From UBA8524 sp964215915 (GTDB lineage Bacteria; Bacteroidota; Bacteroidia; UBA8524), in contig CAXPEB010000026.1 of assembly GCA_964215915.1 (NCBI GenBank), positions 16,073 to 80,072 of the forward strand: a DNA stretch of 64,000 nt, given 5' to 3'. The notes beneath the pieces were generated by a model. It saw only the letters and a list, made by a program, of their open reading frames with translations. It searched no databases and was not told the DNA's origin. The position numbers and the translations under genes are program-made. Below, piece after piece: positions 16,627 through 25,462 of this stretch (within the stretch, counting starts at the first letter, position 1; each line of letters opens with the position of its first letter).

Positions 16627-17630
16627 GGATTTCGCGTAAACGCCGTATCGTTTAACTGCATCAGAAATACATACAGGGCCTCTCGCTCTGCCTCTCCTGT
16701 CATCGCGTAACTTCCTTGTTTCAACAGGCTGTCAGCACCGGTATTGGCCGTATGATCGCGGAAATAATGCTTGAATACGGCATCCATATCTGCAAACCGC
16801 CCATCGTGCATATAAGGAGCCGTAAACCCGAGGTTTCGTAATGAAGGCGTTTTGTAGCGGCCTATATCGACTGAGTCATTGGTGATCCGGTAACGGCCGA
16901 AGTAGGTCAGCTCATGTGTGGTATTGGTAAAGGCCGTATCGATAGCGTTATTGTGGTAACCGAAATCCGTAAACCAGGGTTCAGGATGACAACCCGAACA
17001 GTGCGAACGGTACACGTCATAGCCTCGCAGAGCCTGTTCCGGAAGTTCGTATTCCCCGGCTTTCCATTTATCATACGGAGAAGAAAAACTCAGCAAGGTC
17101 CGCTCGTACTGGGCCATTGTTCTGGCAAGACGCTGGGAGTTGATGGTATCGGTGCCCCAGACCTCTGCAAAGAGGGTTGGATATTCCGGGTGCCGGTTCA
17201 GCTTTTCCATCAGTTGCTTCAGGTCAACCCCCATTTCATCGGGGTGGATCAGCGGACCAAACACCTGAGACTCGAGGTTTTTTGAGCCTCCATCCCAGAA
17301 GAAACCGTCGTACCAGGCAAGGTTAAACAAAGCCGGAGCATGACGCAGCAGAGGTTCTCCGCTAACGCCCCTGCGAGTCAGCGCCTGACCATCGGTAAAG
17401 GCCAGGGATGGAAGGTGGCAGGTAGCACAGGAAACCTTTCCGTCTGCAGACAGAATCGGGTCAAAGAAGAGTTTCTTCCCAAGTGCAACCCCCTTTTCCG
17501 TAGCCGGATTGTAATCGGGCTGGGGCACGGAATCATAGGGACCCGCAGGAAAAACAAACAGGGGATTGTCCGGCCTATGCGAACAAGCCCCTGCAAGTAT
17601 CAGCAACAGAAAAACACCTGTAAGCCTCAC
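16623..17630 (-). CDS. Di-heme cytochrome c peroxidase, MauG/MbnH-like lipoprotein
   Basis: This 335-residue protein has a lipobox (ILAGACSH) and two c-type heme sites, CATCH and CSGCH. It keeps the FFWDGG segment that places a Trp between the hemes in bacterial cytochrome c peroxidases. In the C-terminal PYMHDGRF...HY stretch a Tyr falls where, by my recollection of the family, MauG/MbnH enzymes have an axial Tyr and classical peroxidases have Met. Next to an MbnP-family gene (12-bp gap), it most likely oxidises its partner, as MbnH converts a Trp of MbnP to kynurenine. A classical peroxidase role remains possible. Confidence 0.85.
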   Translation of the reverse strand: MRLTGVFLLLILAGACSHRPDNPLFVFPAGPYDSVPQPDYNPATEKGVALGKKLFFDPILSADGKVSCATCHLPSLAFTDGQALTRRGVSGEPLLRHAPALFNLAWYDGFFWDGGSKNLESQVFGPLIHPDEMGVDLKQLMEKLNRHPEYPTLFAEVWGTDTINSQRLARTMAQYERTLLSFSSPYDKWKAGEYELPEQALRGYDVYRSHCSGCHPEPWFTDFGYHNNAIDTAFTNTTHELTYFGRYRITNDSVDIGRYKTPSLRNLGFTAPYMHDGRFADMDAVFKHYFRDHTANTGADSLLKQGSYAMTGEAEREALYVFLMQLNDTAFTRNP

Positions 17631-17642
17631 GGCAGCAAGGTA

Positions 17643-18428
17643 TTATTGTTTCTTGAAATGATGAAGCTCAAAGGCTTCCGCATAATTGTCGGCAGCCTTG
17701 GCGGTTTGATCGGCAGGACCTACCATCAGTACCGGGTTTGCTTTCAGATCCATGTCGTTAGGCTTGCTAAAAATGTTCAATGCCATATAAACAACATGCG
17801 CCATAAACTTGGATCCGTCCGTAAACTCCTGGGTCATTGGGAAATCCAGGGTAACGGTTTTGTAGTTGGCATCGGTTCCCAGATGGTACTTCCAGTCGGT
17901 GTACGCCATTGAATCAGAGTTGTAGAAGGTTCCTTCGTTTTTCATGAAGATGTACCCGGTGTTCCAGGTCCAGCTCATTCCCGCAGTCACATCCAATTCT
18001 CCGGCAACAGAATCGATGCTGGAGTTCCGGGCCTGATCCACCCCGATACCAAAGCGGAGCGACTTGTACTTCCCTGCAGGCACTGTTACGGAAAACTCTT
18101 CCCGGTTCTTACTTTGGGTTTTTTCCATCAGGCGGTAGCTTTTTTCCTCTTTCCAGGAAGATCCGTCTTCTTTCACAAACTCGATATTGCTGATCCAGTA
18201 ACGGATATAATCAAAGGTTACTGAATCGCCGGTAGGCGTAACATAGACCTTTCCGAGGTCAAGGCCTTCTTCGTTCTCGTCCACACTTTGCACTTCGAAC
18301 ATTACGGTAGCGTTTCCGGAAGGGGTTCCTCCGTTGTTATCACCACCGCCGGTTTCATCGTCTTTTTTGCATGACTGAAGGGCCAGGATGCCGCTTACGA
18401 AAAGCAGCAGTAAACTTATTTTTTTCAT
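17643..18428 (-). CDS. MbnP-family copper-associated lipoprotein
   Basis: This 261-residue lipoprotein (lipobox LALQSCKK, then a Gly/Asn/Asp linker to about residue 40) has the MbnP-type domain: FDYIRYWISNIEF, GMSWTWNTGYIFMKNEG and KYHLGTD. In methanotrophs MbnP binds copper after its MauG-like partner oxidises a Trp. The Trp-rich WTWNTGY segment here is the natural candidate for such a modification. It sits directly upstream of the di-heme peroxidase and downstream of a small lipoprotein, so the pair is likely made together. The family call is good; copper binding is inferred. Confidence 0.82.
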   Translation of the reverse strand: MKKISLLLLFVSGILALQSCKKDDETGGGDNNGGTPSGNATVMFEVQSVDENEEGLDLGKVYVTPTGDSVTFDYIRYWISNIEFVKEDGSSWKEEKSYRLMEKTQSKNREEFSVTVPAGKYKSLRFGIGVDQARNSSIDSVAGELDVTAGMSWTWNTGYIFMKNEGTFYNSDSMAYTDWKYHLGTDANYKTVTLDFPMTQEFTDGSKFMAHVVYMALNIFSKPNDMDLKANPVLMVGPADQTAKAADNYAEAFELHHFKKQ

Positions 18429-18472
18429 ACGGTTAATTATTTCTAAGAGTTGTTAAAAAATGTTTTTGTTGC

Positions 18473-18868
18473 TCAATCGGAATAGATCATTCTTTCTGCC
18501 CGCACGATCTCCCCTTTGTGGTTGCTGGCCACCACATGAAGGATGCACCAGGTTTCCGGGGGTACGGTATTGATCCACTCGTAATTGAGATTGATCTCGG
18601 GGAAGTGCGTATGCCCTTCCTCGTAGAAGTATTGGTTGCCACTGGAATCGGTTATGCTCACACTGTATTCGTGAAGGCTCAGCGCATCGCTGATAAACAC
18701 ATGAATGAGGGTGTCCGCTCCGTTCTCGATAACGGCCGAAGCCTGTGGCGAAAGTATTTCTATAAACAGATCCTGCTGAGGCGGATTCGTGCCGCTTCCC
18801 GGATCCGGTTGCTCCTTTTTACATCCGAAGAGGATGAGTGCACTTAGCACCACTATCCATATTCTCAT
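18473..18868 (-). CDS. Small lipoprotein, possibly DUF4625-like
   Basis: This 131-residue lipoprotein (lipobox LILFGCKK) has a single Ig-like beta domain: IEILSPQASAVIENGADT, HEYSVSITDSSGNQYF, EEGHTHFPEI. The HTH residues in a beta loop and the location between an outer-membrane protein and MbnP suggest metal contact. The DUF4625 resemblance is from memory and unverified. Gaps are 7 bp upstream and 44 bp downstream, consistent with one operon. Confidence 0.6.
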   Translation of the reverse strand: MRIWIVVLSALILFGCKKEQPDPGSGTNPPQQDLFIEILSPQASAVIENGADTLIHVFISDALSLHEYSVSITDSSGNQYFYEEGHTHFPEINLNYEWINTVPPETWCILHVVASNHKGEIVRAERMIYSD

Positions 18869-18875
18869 GTTTCAG

Positions 18876-19787
18876 TTAAAAGAAAAACACGGTTTGAATT
18901 TGAAATCGTCGGGATACGCTCACCCGTCCATCAGCCAGTTGTCCGTTAACGGGCACAAAGCAAGTCAGGCCGGCAGACCAGGAAGCATAGCGCCACAATA
19001 CTGCGCTCTGAAGCTGACCGAAAGCATAGCGACTGAAGGGTAGCTCCTGTCCGTTTTGCCTGTCGGGCATGCCCCATTCCATCAACCAGCCTGCATTCAG
19101 CAGCAGGCGATGGCCTTCCATATTTCCCAGCACATAGCCCGCATCGGTCAGAAGCTGCATGCGGTCGCCCCATTGCAGCCCGTCGCGCGTGGCGCCATTG
19201 AGCCGGTAGAGGTAGTTGCCACGGAAAATCCAGCGGTTTACCCGTTTTTGCAGCCCTACTCTAAAAAAATGATCGTAGCTGCCGGTACCAGGCAGCATGT
19301 ACCTTGACACCTGTTCGCTGATCAGTTCCTGCCGGTACTCGCCGGTAGGGACCTTCAGCAGGTATTCGGCTTGTAACAGCCACCCTGATCCCGGAAATAC
19401 CGAATCGGGAGAATACTGCCAGGACACGCCAAGCTGCGCATCGCCCAGACCGTTGATCCGGGTGCGCTTGCCTTCATCCTGCTTGTCCACAAACTGCACG
19501 GGAACATTCCCCAGCAGCTGGAACCTGTTGCTGATCCGAATTCGCGATTGCAACATAAGCAACTGAAAGCGTTCGGTGCTGACCCGTTCCACTCCTTCGC
19601 TTCCTTTGAGTATGGATGGAAGGTGACGCGAGTCAAAACGTACATGTTGCCAGGCTAATCCTACCTGACTTTCCCGGATAAAGCCGCCGGGAAACGACAT
19701 GGCTGCTGCTCCGGTGCATCCGCAAACGTCGCAGGCCATTGCCCGACCGCTGCTTAACAGGGCCAGGACGATCCATAATTTTTTCAT
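18876..19787 (-). CDS. Outer-membrane beta-barrel protein with N-terminal CDVCGC motif
   Basis: This 303-residue exported protein has a signal peptide of 18 residues followed at once by CDVCGC (Cys19, 22, 24), a likely thiol metal site at the mature N-terminus. The rest is beta-barrel: VGLAWQHVRFDSRHLPS, LGVSWQYSPDSVFPGSGW, WLLQAEYLLKVPTGEY, ending in RRFQIQTVFFF. Proteins of this shape occur in Bacteroidota metal-handling loci. Its position with MbnP and MbnH-like genes suggests a copper-specific outer-membrane role, which is inference. Confidence 0.75.
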   Translation of the reverse strand: MKKLWIVLALLSSGRAMACDVCGCTGAAAMSFPGGFIRESQVGLAWQHVRFDSRHLPSILKGSEGVERVSTERFQLLMLQSRIRISNRFQLLGNVPVQFVDKQDEGKRTRINGLGDAQLGVSWQYSPDSVFPGSGWLLQAEYLLKVPTGEYRQELISEQVSRYMLPGTGSYDHFFRVGLQKRVNRWIFRGNYLYRLNGATRDGLQWGDRMQLLTDAGYVLGNMEGHRLLLNAGWLMEWGMPDRQNGQELPFSRYAFGQLQSAVLWRYASWSAGLTCFVPVNGQLADGRVSVSRRFQIQTVFFF

Positions 19788-19825
19788 GAAAAGGGTTTAA
19801 GTGAGCGTGATTGATTCACAGGTAC

Positions 19826-20200
19826 TTAAACCGTATAGGGAGGGGGACGGTGCCCGGGAACCGGGGTACGTCCCGGATGCGAACAGGCATACTCCTGAAA
19901 CAGGTCTGTCCGCACAAAACCGGCATCCAGCAAAATTTCCGCTGTGGGAATCTGCAGGGTAAATACCGGAAGCTGAACTTCGGTGATCAACTGATGATCC
20001 TGGTCTTCATCTGCCTGTTTGTTCAGTGTTTCCTTCAGGTGACACTGCCCCTGGCAGGTATTGACGACCTCATCTTTCTGCACACAAAGTTCTTTGACGA
20101 TATAGGCCTTATTGATTGCGAAGTATAAGGTAGCCTTCAATCCGCCCATCGATAACAGGAGGATTTGAACCATTAGGGTAAAGGCAAGTATTCTTCGCAC
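19826..20200 (-). CDS. Small Cys/His membrane protein of a metal-handling cluster
   Basis: This protein of up to 124 residues starts with GTG at 20200; an in-frame ATG at 20173 is an alternative. One N-terminal membrane helix (LMVQILLLSMGG) is followed by CVQKDEVVNTCQGQCHL, giving Cys39, Cys49, Cys53 and His54, then a charged tail. Similar small proteins with C-x9-C-x3-CHL sit at the head of copper or TonB-receptor operons in Bacteroidota, as far as I recall. It begins the five-gene minus-strand cluster and has a consensus promoter box just upstream. Confidence 0.65.
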   Translation of the reverse strand: MRRILAFTLMVQILLLSMGGLKATLYFAINKAYIVKELCVQKDEVVNTCQGQCHLKETLNKQADEDQDHQLITEVQLPVFTLQIPTAEILLDAGFVRTDLFQEYACSHPGRTPVPGHRPPPYTV

Positions 20201-20204
20201 GATA

Positions 20205-20212
20205 CAAATTTA
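20205..20212 (-). promoter_or_regulatory. Promoter -7 box TAAATTTG of the copper-type cluster
   Basis: An exact TAnnTTTG match on the minus strand ends four bases before the GTG at 20200. It forms a divergent pair with the box at 20231-20238 in a 42-bp gap. Confidence 0.5.
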
Positions 20213-20230
20213 GTAAATCCGGCAATACTT

Positions 20231-20238
20231 TAACTTCG
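20231..20238 (+). promoter_or_regulatory. Promoter -7-like box TAACTTCG of the M61 peptidase gene
   Basis: The TAnnTTyG match ends four bases before the ATG at 20243. Confidence 0.4.
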
Positions 20239-20242
20239 CGCC

Positions 20243-21955
20243 ATGCATTTTACGCTTCGTCAAAGCCGTCAGGGCAGCCGTTTTCTTTCCGTTCTTGCCG
20301 AATTTCCCACCTATGGCAGGGATGTCATGCAAGTACAGCTTTCCTCGTGGAGGCCCGGTCGCTATGAGATCGCCAATTTTGCCAAATACATCCGCCGCTT
20401 TGAGGTCTATTCGCAAGACGGCGAGGCACTCGATTTTTTTAAAGTCACCAAAGACCGCTGGGAAATTGCCTGTTCCGGCAAAGACACCGTTCGTATTGCC
20501 TACGAGTATTTTGCCGCCACCCTGGATGCAGGCTCTACCTTTTGTGGAAAGGACCTGCTTTATGTTAACCCTGTGAATTGCCTGATTTACGACACAGAAA
20601 ATATGGATCAGGAATGTGAAGTTGAATTGCAGGTGCCGGATCATTTTGAAATTGCCTGCAGCATGCGGCAAAGAGGTAAAAAACTCCTGGCTTCCGGTTA
20701 CGAAGAACTGGCCGACTCGCCCTTAATCGCCTCCCCTGACCTGGAGCACCACGAGTTCGAGGTAAAGGGTTACCGGCATCATATCTGGATACAAGGGCAT
20801 CATTCCCTCGACACCGACCGCTTTCTTAGTGAAGCCCGGGCCTATACCGAAGAGCAACTCCGGGTATTCGGTGATATGGAAACCGACGATTACCATTACC
20901 TGTTCCTGTTCCTTCCCACCCGTGTTCACCATGGCGTGGAGCATCATGCTTCCACCGTCATTGTAATGGGGCCGGGGGAAGAATTTGGTATGGAAGGGCG
21001 GCACCATGAGTTTCTGGCGATCAGCTCGCACGAACTGTTTCACTATTGGAATGTGAAACGCATCCGCCCCGCCGGGATGTTCCCTTACGATTATACCCGT
21101 GAAAATTACAGCCGATTGGGTTATGTGTATGAAGGAATCACCACTTATTACGGCGATTATATGTTGCTGCGTTCCGGTGTATTGAGTTTTGATGAATACC
21201 TGTTGCAATTCGGTGCCGATCTCCAGAAACACTTCGATAATGAGGGTCGCTATGCTTATTCGGTAGCCGAGTCTTCCTTTGATACCTGGCTGGATGGCTA
21301 TGTGCCCGGAGTACCCGGGCGCAAGGTGAGCATCTATACCGAAGGCATGTTAGCCGCTTTTATGCTTGACCTGGAAATCCGCTACGCTACCGGCCAGCAG
21401 AAGTGTCTGGACGATGTCATGCGACGGCTTTATGAAGACTACAAACAGGGAAAAGCGTACACAGAGGCCAGCTTTCAGCAAACCATTGAGGAAGTGGCAG
21501 GCAAATCTTTCGATTTCTTCTTCCGGGACTTTTATCATGGAAAAGGACAGATTGAAAAGTTCCTTCCCGAATCCCTTTGGAGTATAGGCTGTGAACTGGT
21601 AAACGAAGCTTCCCCCAATATCCATGAAAGGCGGTACGGATTTCGTCTGAGCAGCGGTCAGAAGGTGATCGTCACCGGGATTTGCGAAGGCAGCCCTGCC
21701 GACCTGGCCGGACTGAGCCTCAACGACGAGATCCTTTTGATCAACAACACACCGGTGAGCCAGGGCATCGACTGGAACCAGCTTTTCAAACATGGAAGTA
21801 ATTTGCTGGTATGGAATTCCATAGAAGGGAGCCGCACAATCAACCTGGTTCCCAATGGAACGGAATACTATCCGCTGGTAAAGGTGAAAAAGATGGACAC
21901 GGTCAATGCGGATCAGATGGCCTTTTTTGAGGCATGGAGCAGACAGAAGTTTTAG
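20243..21955 (+). CDS. M61-family metallopeptidase with PDZ domain
   Basis: This 570-residue protein has an N-terminal beta domain (residues 1-170) and a thermolysin-like domain with GVEHHAST (231-238), the zinc motif HELFHYW (263-269) and YEGITTYYGDY (296-306) that supplies the third ligand. A PDZ domain at about 470-540 contains GSPADLAGLSLNDEILLINN. This is the M61 glycyl-aminopeptidase-like family. No signal peptide is evident, so it is probably cytoplasmic. It stands alone between the copper-type cluster and the DUF1566 pair. Confidence 0.92.
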   Translation: MHFTLRQSRQGSRFLSVLAEFPTYGRDVMQVQLSSWRPGRYEIANFAKYIRRFEVYSQDGEALDFFKVTKDRWEIACSGKDTVRIAYEYFAATLDAGSTFCGKDLLYVNPVNCLIYDTENMDQECEVELQVPDHFEIACSMRQRGKKLLASGYEELADSPLIASPDLEHHEFEVKGYRHHIWIQGHHSLDTDRFLSEARAYTEEQLRVFGDMETDDYHYLFLFLPTRVHHGVEHHASTVIVMGPGEEFGMEGRHHEFLAISSHELFHYWNVKRIRPAGMFPYDYTRENYSRLGYVYEGITTYYGDYMLLRSGVLSFDEYLLQFGADLQKHFDNEGRYAYSVAESSFDTWLDGYVPGVPGRKVSIYTEGMLAAFMLDLEIRYATGQQKCLDDVMRRLYEDYKQGKAYTEASFQQTIEEVAGKSFDFFFRDFYHGKGQIEKFLPESLWSIGCELVNEASPNIHERRYGFRLSSGQKVIVTGICEGSPADLAGLSLNDEILLINNTPVSQGIDWNQLFKHGSNLLVWNSIEGSRTINLVPNGTEYYPLVKVKKMDTVNADQMAFFEAWSRQKF

Positions 21956-21965
21956 AGCGTTCTGT

Positions 21966-22712
21966 TTACTGGGCCCGTCTCACGCATAGGCACTGATTAT
22001 CGGAATCTTTGAACAGGGCAAGTTCAACATTGTTGCCTTTTTCAAAAGCAAGAGCAAAGCCTGCCCCACTCTCTGTGCTCGACCAAAACCTGCCAGAAAG
22101 AGAAAGCTGGCCGGATGCTGCGGTATTGACAATCCCTTTTAGTTCGTTGTAAGCGGGAAGGTACCAATCGGCATAGCCTCCTTCATTCAGTTGGTTGCAG
22201 TATTTTGCAGCTACAGCCCAGGGCTCCGAACTAAGAATGAATGTATTGGCGATCCCGTCGGTATACGAATCTGCACCGGTAATTTTAAGTTGGTCGCTCC
22301 AGGGAAGAGCCGGGTGGTTTCCTGCAATCTGGTACTTCTTTCCATCTACTTCAAGACTCAGTAGCTCATTCACACCCACCTGCAATTGCGGACTGTAGAA
22401 GATCTCCGACCTCCTGAGGGCCACTGCTCTGACATAAAGCTGGCTTCCCAACTCAACATGATCGATATGGAACTGACCCACAGAATCGGCACTTACCAGG
22501 GTATTGGCTACAGTAGGCAATGGCGAATCACTGAAGACCAGTCCGGTGAATGTACAAGCCGGTTCTCCGGCATCACTTACATCCATACCGAAACGGAAGG
22601 AACCGTTACTGCCACTGATGAGGTACACGGAAAACTGAGGTGGTTTGTCCTCCTTCCTACATGCAATCAGGATGAACAAAAAACTCAGGAGGAAGAAGGC
22701 CGATCGTTTCAT
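21966..22712 (-). CDS. DUF1566-type lipoprotein (downstream paralogue)
   Basis: From ATG 22712 the protein has 248 residues with lipobox LFILIACRK. The C-terminal half holds YCNQLNEGGYADWYLPAYNELKGI and FWSSTESGAGFALAFE, the DUF1566 (FimH-/sulfatase-modifying-like C-lectin) pattern. The N-terminal half is a beta domain like that of its neighbour. It starts inside the stop codon of the upstream paralogue (TGATG), so the two tandem copies are coupled. Function is unknown. Confidence 0.75.
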   Translation of the reverse strand: MKRSAFFLLSFLFILIACRKEDKPPQFSVYLISGSNGSFRFGMDVSDAGEPACTFTGLVFSDSPLPTVANTLVSADSVGQFHIDHVELGSQLYVRAVALRRSEIFYSPQLQVGVNELLSLEVDGKKYQIAGNHPALPWSDQLKITGADSYTDGIANTFILSSEPWAVAAKYCNQLNEGGYADWYLPAYNELKGIVNTAASGQLSLSGRFWSSTESGAGFALAFEKGNNVELALFKDSDNQCLCVRRAQ

Positions 22713-23473
22713 CAGTTCTTTTTCCTTATGCACAGGCAGGATGTGGTAATCTGCTTGGTAATTTGTTGTTCCGTGCCGTCAGCCGTGGATATCCGGATTG
22801 CATTGGAGGCATTGATCTCCGTACTGCTCCACAGGAAAGTGAAGCCAAAGGCTGTATTTTCAAATGCTCCTTGCTGAACAAAGGCCCGTAACTCGCCGAT
22901 AGAAGGCAGGTACCAATCGCCAAACCCGTCGCGGAAGAGGTTATTGCAATAATGCGCGGCATTGGTCTCATTGGGCAGTTTACTGACTATTTTCTGGGTA
23001 TTGGATTTGCCGTCGGTATCGCTGTTCGCCCCGGTGAATGTGAGCGAAAAACTCCAGCGTTGTGAAGACAGGTTACCGGATATTGGGGTTTGCAGAACCT
23101 GCCCGTTAAAATTAAGTTCGATAAACTGTGAGGTTGTAGCCGTGATTTCTTCCCCGTAGTGGTAATCGTTATCGAGCCAAACCACCGGTCGGATGTAGTA
23201 GGTCCTGCCGGTTTCCAGGCCATCGATACTGTATACCCCATTGGAGGTGAATCGCACCAGGATGTCATCCTTGTTCGGGTTGGGTGACTGGCTTGCAACC
23301 ACACCGTAGCTGGCCCCGGTAACGGTGCCCGTTTCTTTGACACCTAAAGAGACCTTGATAAAATCAGGGCCTGTCAATCTTACCTCAAGAAACAGTTCGG
23401 GATACTTTTCCTCCTTGGAACAGGAAAACAGTGTAGCCACAGCCAGGAGGATAAGGGTATAACGGAATCGCAT
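22712..23473 (-). CDS. DUF1566-type lipoprotein (upstream paralogue)
   Basis: From ATG 23473 the protein has 253 residues with lipobox ATLFSCSKEE; an ATG seven codons upstream is an alternative. Its domains mirror the next gene: an N-terminal beta domain, then HYCNNLFRDGFGDWYLPSIG and FLWSSTEINASNAIRI, and a C-terminal CLCIRKK compared with CLCVRRA in the paralogue. The pair is a recent or maintained tandem duplication of surface lipoproteins. Confidence 0.75.
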   Translation of the reverse strand: MRFRYTLILLAVATLFSCSKEEKYPELFLEVRLTGPDFIKVSLGVKETGTVTGASYGVVASQSPNPNKDDILVRFTSNGVYSIDGLETGRTYYIRPVVWLDNDYHYGEEITATTSQFIELNFNGQVLQTPISGNLSSQRWSFSLTFTGANSDTDGKSNTQKIVSKLPNETNAAHYCNNLFRDGFGDWYLPSIGELRAFVQQGAFENTAFGFTFLWSSTEINASNAIRISTADGTEQQITKQITTSCLCIRKKN

Positions 23474-23559
23474 TGGGTTCAGGCTCATGCTCATAAGACG
23501 AACAATTTATGGAAAATGTTGTACCGGATGCCTGAGTAAACGACAAACGTGCAGTATTC

Positions 23560-24057
23560 TTAGCTGCTTCTGAGGATCTTTTTGATAATCCTGCTGGTGG
23601 AGTATCCTTCCAGTAGCTCAATGGTGGTTACCTCTCCTCCCCAGCCTGTCACTTCATGGTATCCGGCTATTTCCTCGGGTTTATAGTCAGCACCCTTCAC
23701 CAATACATCCGGTCTTACCTTCTTGATCAGGTTTAGCGGAGTAGGATCATTAAACAGTACCACGGCATTTACAAATTCCAGGGCAGCCAGCAGAAACATG
23801 CGTGAGTCTTCATCCTGAACCGGCCTGTCGGGCCCCTTGATAGCCTGTACCGAAGCATCGGAATTCACGGCCACCAGCAACTTGGTACCGAGTTTTGAGG
23901 CTTTATGGAGATAATCGACGTGGCCTTTGTGTACCAGGTCGAAACAGCCGTTGGTAAACACGATCTTATCGTGCTGATCACTCCACTTTTCCAGCAGGCT
24001 GTTGAGCTTTTCGGGTGTGGTGATGAGTTTACGCGTGAAGTCTTCCGTAGTTTTCAT
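23560..24057 (-). CDS. rfaE2: D-glycero-beta-D-manno-heptose 1-phosphate adenylyltransferase
   Basis: This 165-residue cytidylyltransferase-fold enzyme shows TNGCFDLVHKGHVDYL with the HxGH nucleotide motif, VNSDASVQAIKG, and the STSRIIKKI end. It makes ADP-heptose for the lipopolysaccharide inner core. Length and motifs match the free-standing RfaE domain II. Its ATG overlaps the stop of the UPF0104 gene by 4 bp, an arrangement repeated across Bacteroidota. Confidence 0.92.
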   Translation of the reverse strand: MKTTEDFTRKLITTPEKLNSLLEKWSDQHDKIVFTNGCFDLVHKGHVDYLHKASKLGTKLLVAVNSDASVQAIKGPDRPVQDEDSRMFLLAALEFVNAVVLFNDPTPLNLIKKVRPDVLVKGADYKPEEIAGYHEVTGWGGEVTTIELLEGYSTSRIIKKILRSS

Positions 24058-25031
24058 TCGGTCAGGGCTTTACGCTGTAAAAGTATCATACTTATCAGAC
24101 TTATGGTACCGAATACCACGAACATCAGCATCTGAGAAGCATGTGCCACCGTAGCATAGACTTTACCGTCAAGCGGGGCAATATCATACAGAGCAAGACC
24201 AAGCGGAACAAAATAGTGAAAGGTGCCGATTCCCCCGGGTGACGGAAGGACCACGGCCAGGGTGCTGATCACCAGAACGGTGAGCCCGGCATCCATACCC
24301 AGGTGCGACGTCTCAGGGATACAAAAGAAGCAGAAGTAGACCATGAGGTAATACATGACCCAGATGATGATGCTATGCACCAAAAAACCGAGCGGACGAC
24401 GAATACGGGCCAGCCCGCGAATGCCCTCCACAAAGGAATCAAACAAGTCGTTGATACGCTTGAAGAGCGGAATATGGTTCAGTCTTTTCCGTATCAGAAG
24501 GAATACAATACCCAGAACTGCCAGAATGCCCAATGCGATAAACAGCCAGAGCTTGCTCCCCCCTCCTTCTCCGGCTTCTCCGCTGCTTTGGAAGAACCCG
24601 GTAATAATATCAAACTGTACCCCCAATGCCAGCAGGATTACAAGTCCCATAAACAGCAGGTCCATCACCCGCTCGGCCACCACCGAGCCAATAACGGTTG
24701 GAAGGGGCATCTTTTCCACCCTGCTGAGCATAGCCGCTCTTGTGAGTTCACCGCCGCGCGGGATGGCAAAATTGACCAGGTAACTCACCATAACTCCGTG
24801 GAAGCTATTGGACAGTTTGGTTTTATACCCCAGCGGCTCCACGATGATCTGCCATCTGGCGGCACGGCTGTAATTGCTGATCATGCCAGCCAGCCAGGCC
24901 AGGCCTATCCATAAAAAGTTAGCGGATTTGATTTTCTCCCAGAGATCCAGAGGATCCACTTCCCGAAAGGCAAGGTAGATAAACCCAGCCCCGACCAGGA
25001 CAAATATGAGGTAGCGAAGGACCTTTTTCAT
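24054..25031 (-). CDS. UPF0104 / lysylphosphatidylglycerol synthase transmembrane-type protein
   Basis: This 325-residue integral membrane protein has about eight helices. It includes RAARWQIIVEPLGYKTKLSNSF and the later LPSPGGIGTFHYF, both typical of the flippase-like domain of MprF (LPG_synthase_TM). It lacks the catalytic lysyl-transferase domain, so it is probably a lipid or glycan-lipid flippase rather than a synthase. It lies seven bases downstream of panD and overlaps rfaE2. Confidence 0.85.
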   Translation of the reverse strand: MKKVLRYLIFVLVGAGFIYLAFREVDPLDLWEKIKSANFLWIGLAWLAGMISNYSRAARWQIIVEPLGYKTKLSNSFHGVMVSYLVNFAIPRGGELTRAAMLSRVEKMPLPTVIGSVVAERVMDLLFMGLVILLALGVQFDIITGFFQSSGEAGEGGGSKLWLFIALGILAVLGIVFLLIRKRLNHIPLFKRINDLFDSFVEGIRGLARIRRPLGFLVHSIIIWVMYYLMVYFCFFCIPETSHLGMDAGLTVLVISTLAVVLPSPGGIGTFHYFVPLGLALYDIAPLDGKVYATVAHASQMLMFVVFGTISLISMILLQRKALTE

Positions 25032-25037
25032 AGCCGT

Positions 25038-25385
25038 TTAATGCACACGATTCTGTTCATCCGGAAATGCCATCCAGGGCTTGAAAGTTTTGGCCTCTTC
25101 AAAGTCCATGTGCGCATACGAAATGACAATGATCACATCGCCCACTGCGGTGAGGCGTGCGGCTGGTCCGTTCAGACAAACCTCTCCGCTTCCTCTTCGT
25201 CCTTTGATCACATAAGTCTCAAACCGTTGTCCGTTATGGATATTGACGATCTGGACTTTCTCGTTCTCGATGATATTGGCTGCCTCCATCAGGGCTTCGT
25301 CAATGGTGATGCTGCCCACGTAATGAAGCTCCGTTTGCGTAACCTTAACCCGGTGTATTTTGGATTTAACTACTTCAATAACCAT
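25038..25385 (-). CDS. panD: Aspartate 1-decarboxylase proenzyme
   Basis: From ATG 25385 the protein has 115 residues and places the self-cleavage pair at the canonical Gly24-Ser25 (YVGSITID), which decides the start over an ATG four codons upstream. Ser25 becomes the pyruvoyl group. The enzyme makes beta-alanine for pantothenate and coenzyme A. Other family blocks such as NGQRFETYVI and NGPAARL are present. A TACCTTTG promoter box precedes it, and the UPF0104 and rfaE2 genes follow in one operon. Confidence 0.95.
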   Translation of the reverse strand: MVIEVVKSKIHRVKVTQTELHYVGSITIDEALMEAANIIENEKVQIVNIHNGQRFETYVIKGRRGSGEVCLNGPAARLTAVGDVIIVISYAHMDFEEAKTFKPWMAFPDEQNRVH

Positions 25386-25394
25386 TTTGCCCCG

Positions 25395-25402
25395 CAAAGG
25401 TA
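25395..25402 (-). promoter_or_regulatory. Promoter -7 box TACCTTTG ahead of panD
   Basis: An exact TAnnTTTG match on the minus strand ends nine bases before the ATG at 25385. Confidence 0.5.
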
Positions 25403-25462
25403 CACATATTCACCTGAAGCAGTTATAACGTGCATCTTGTATGAAAACGACCCAAACACCGA

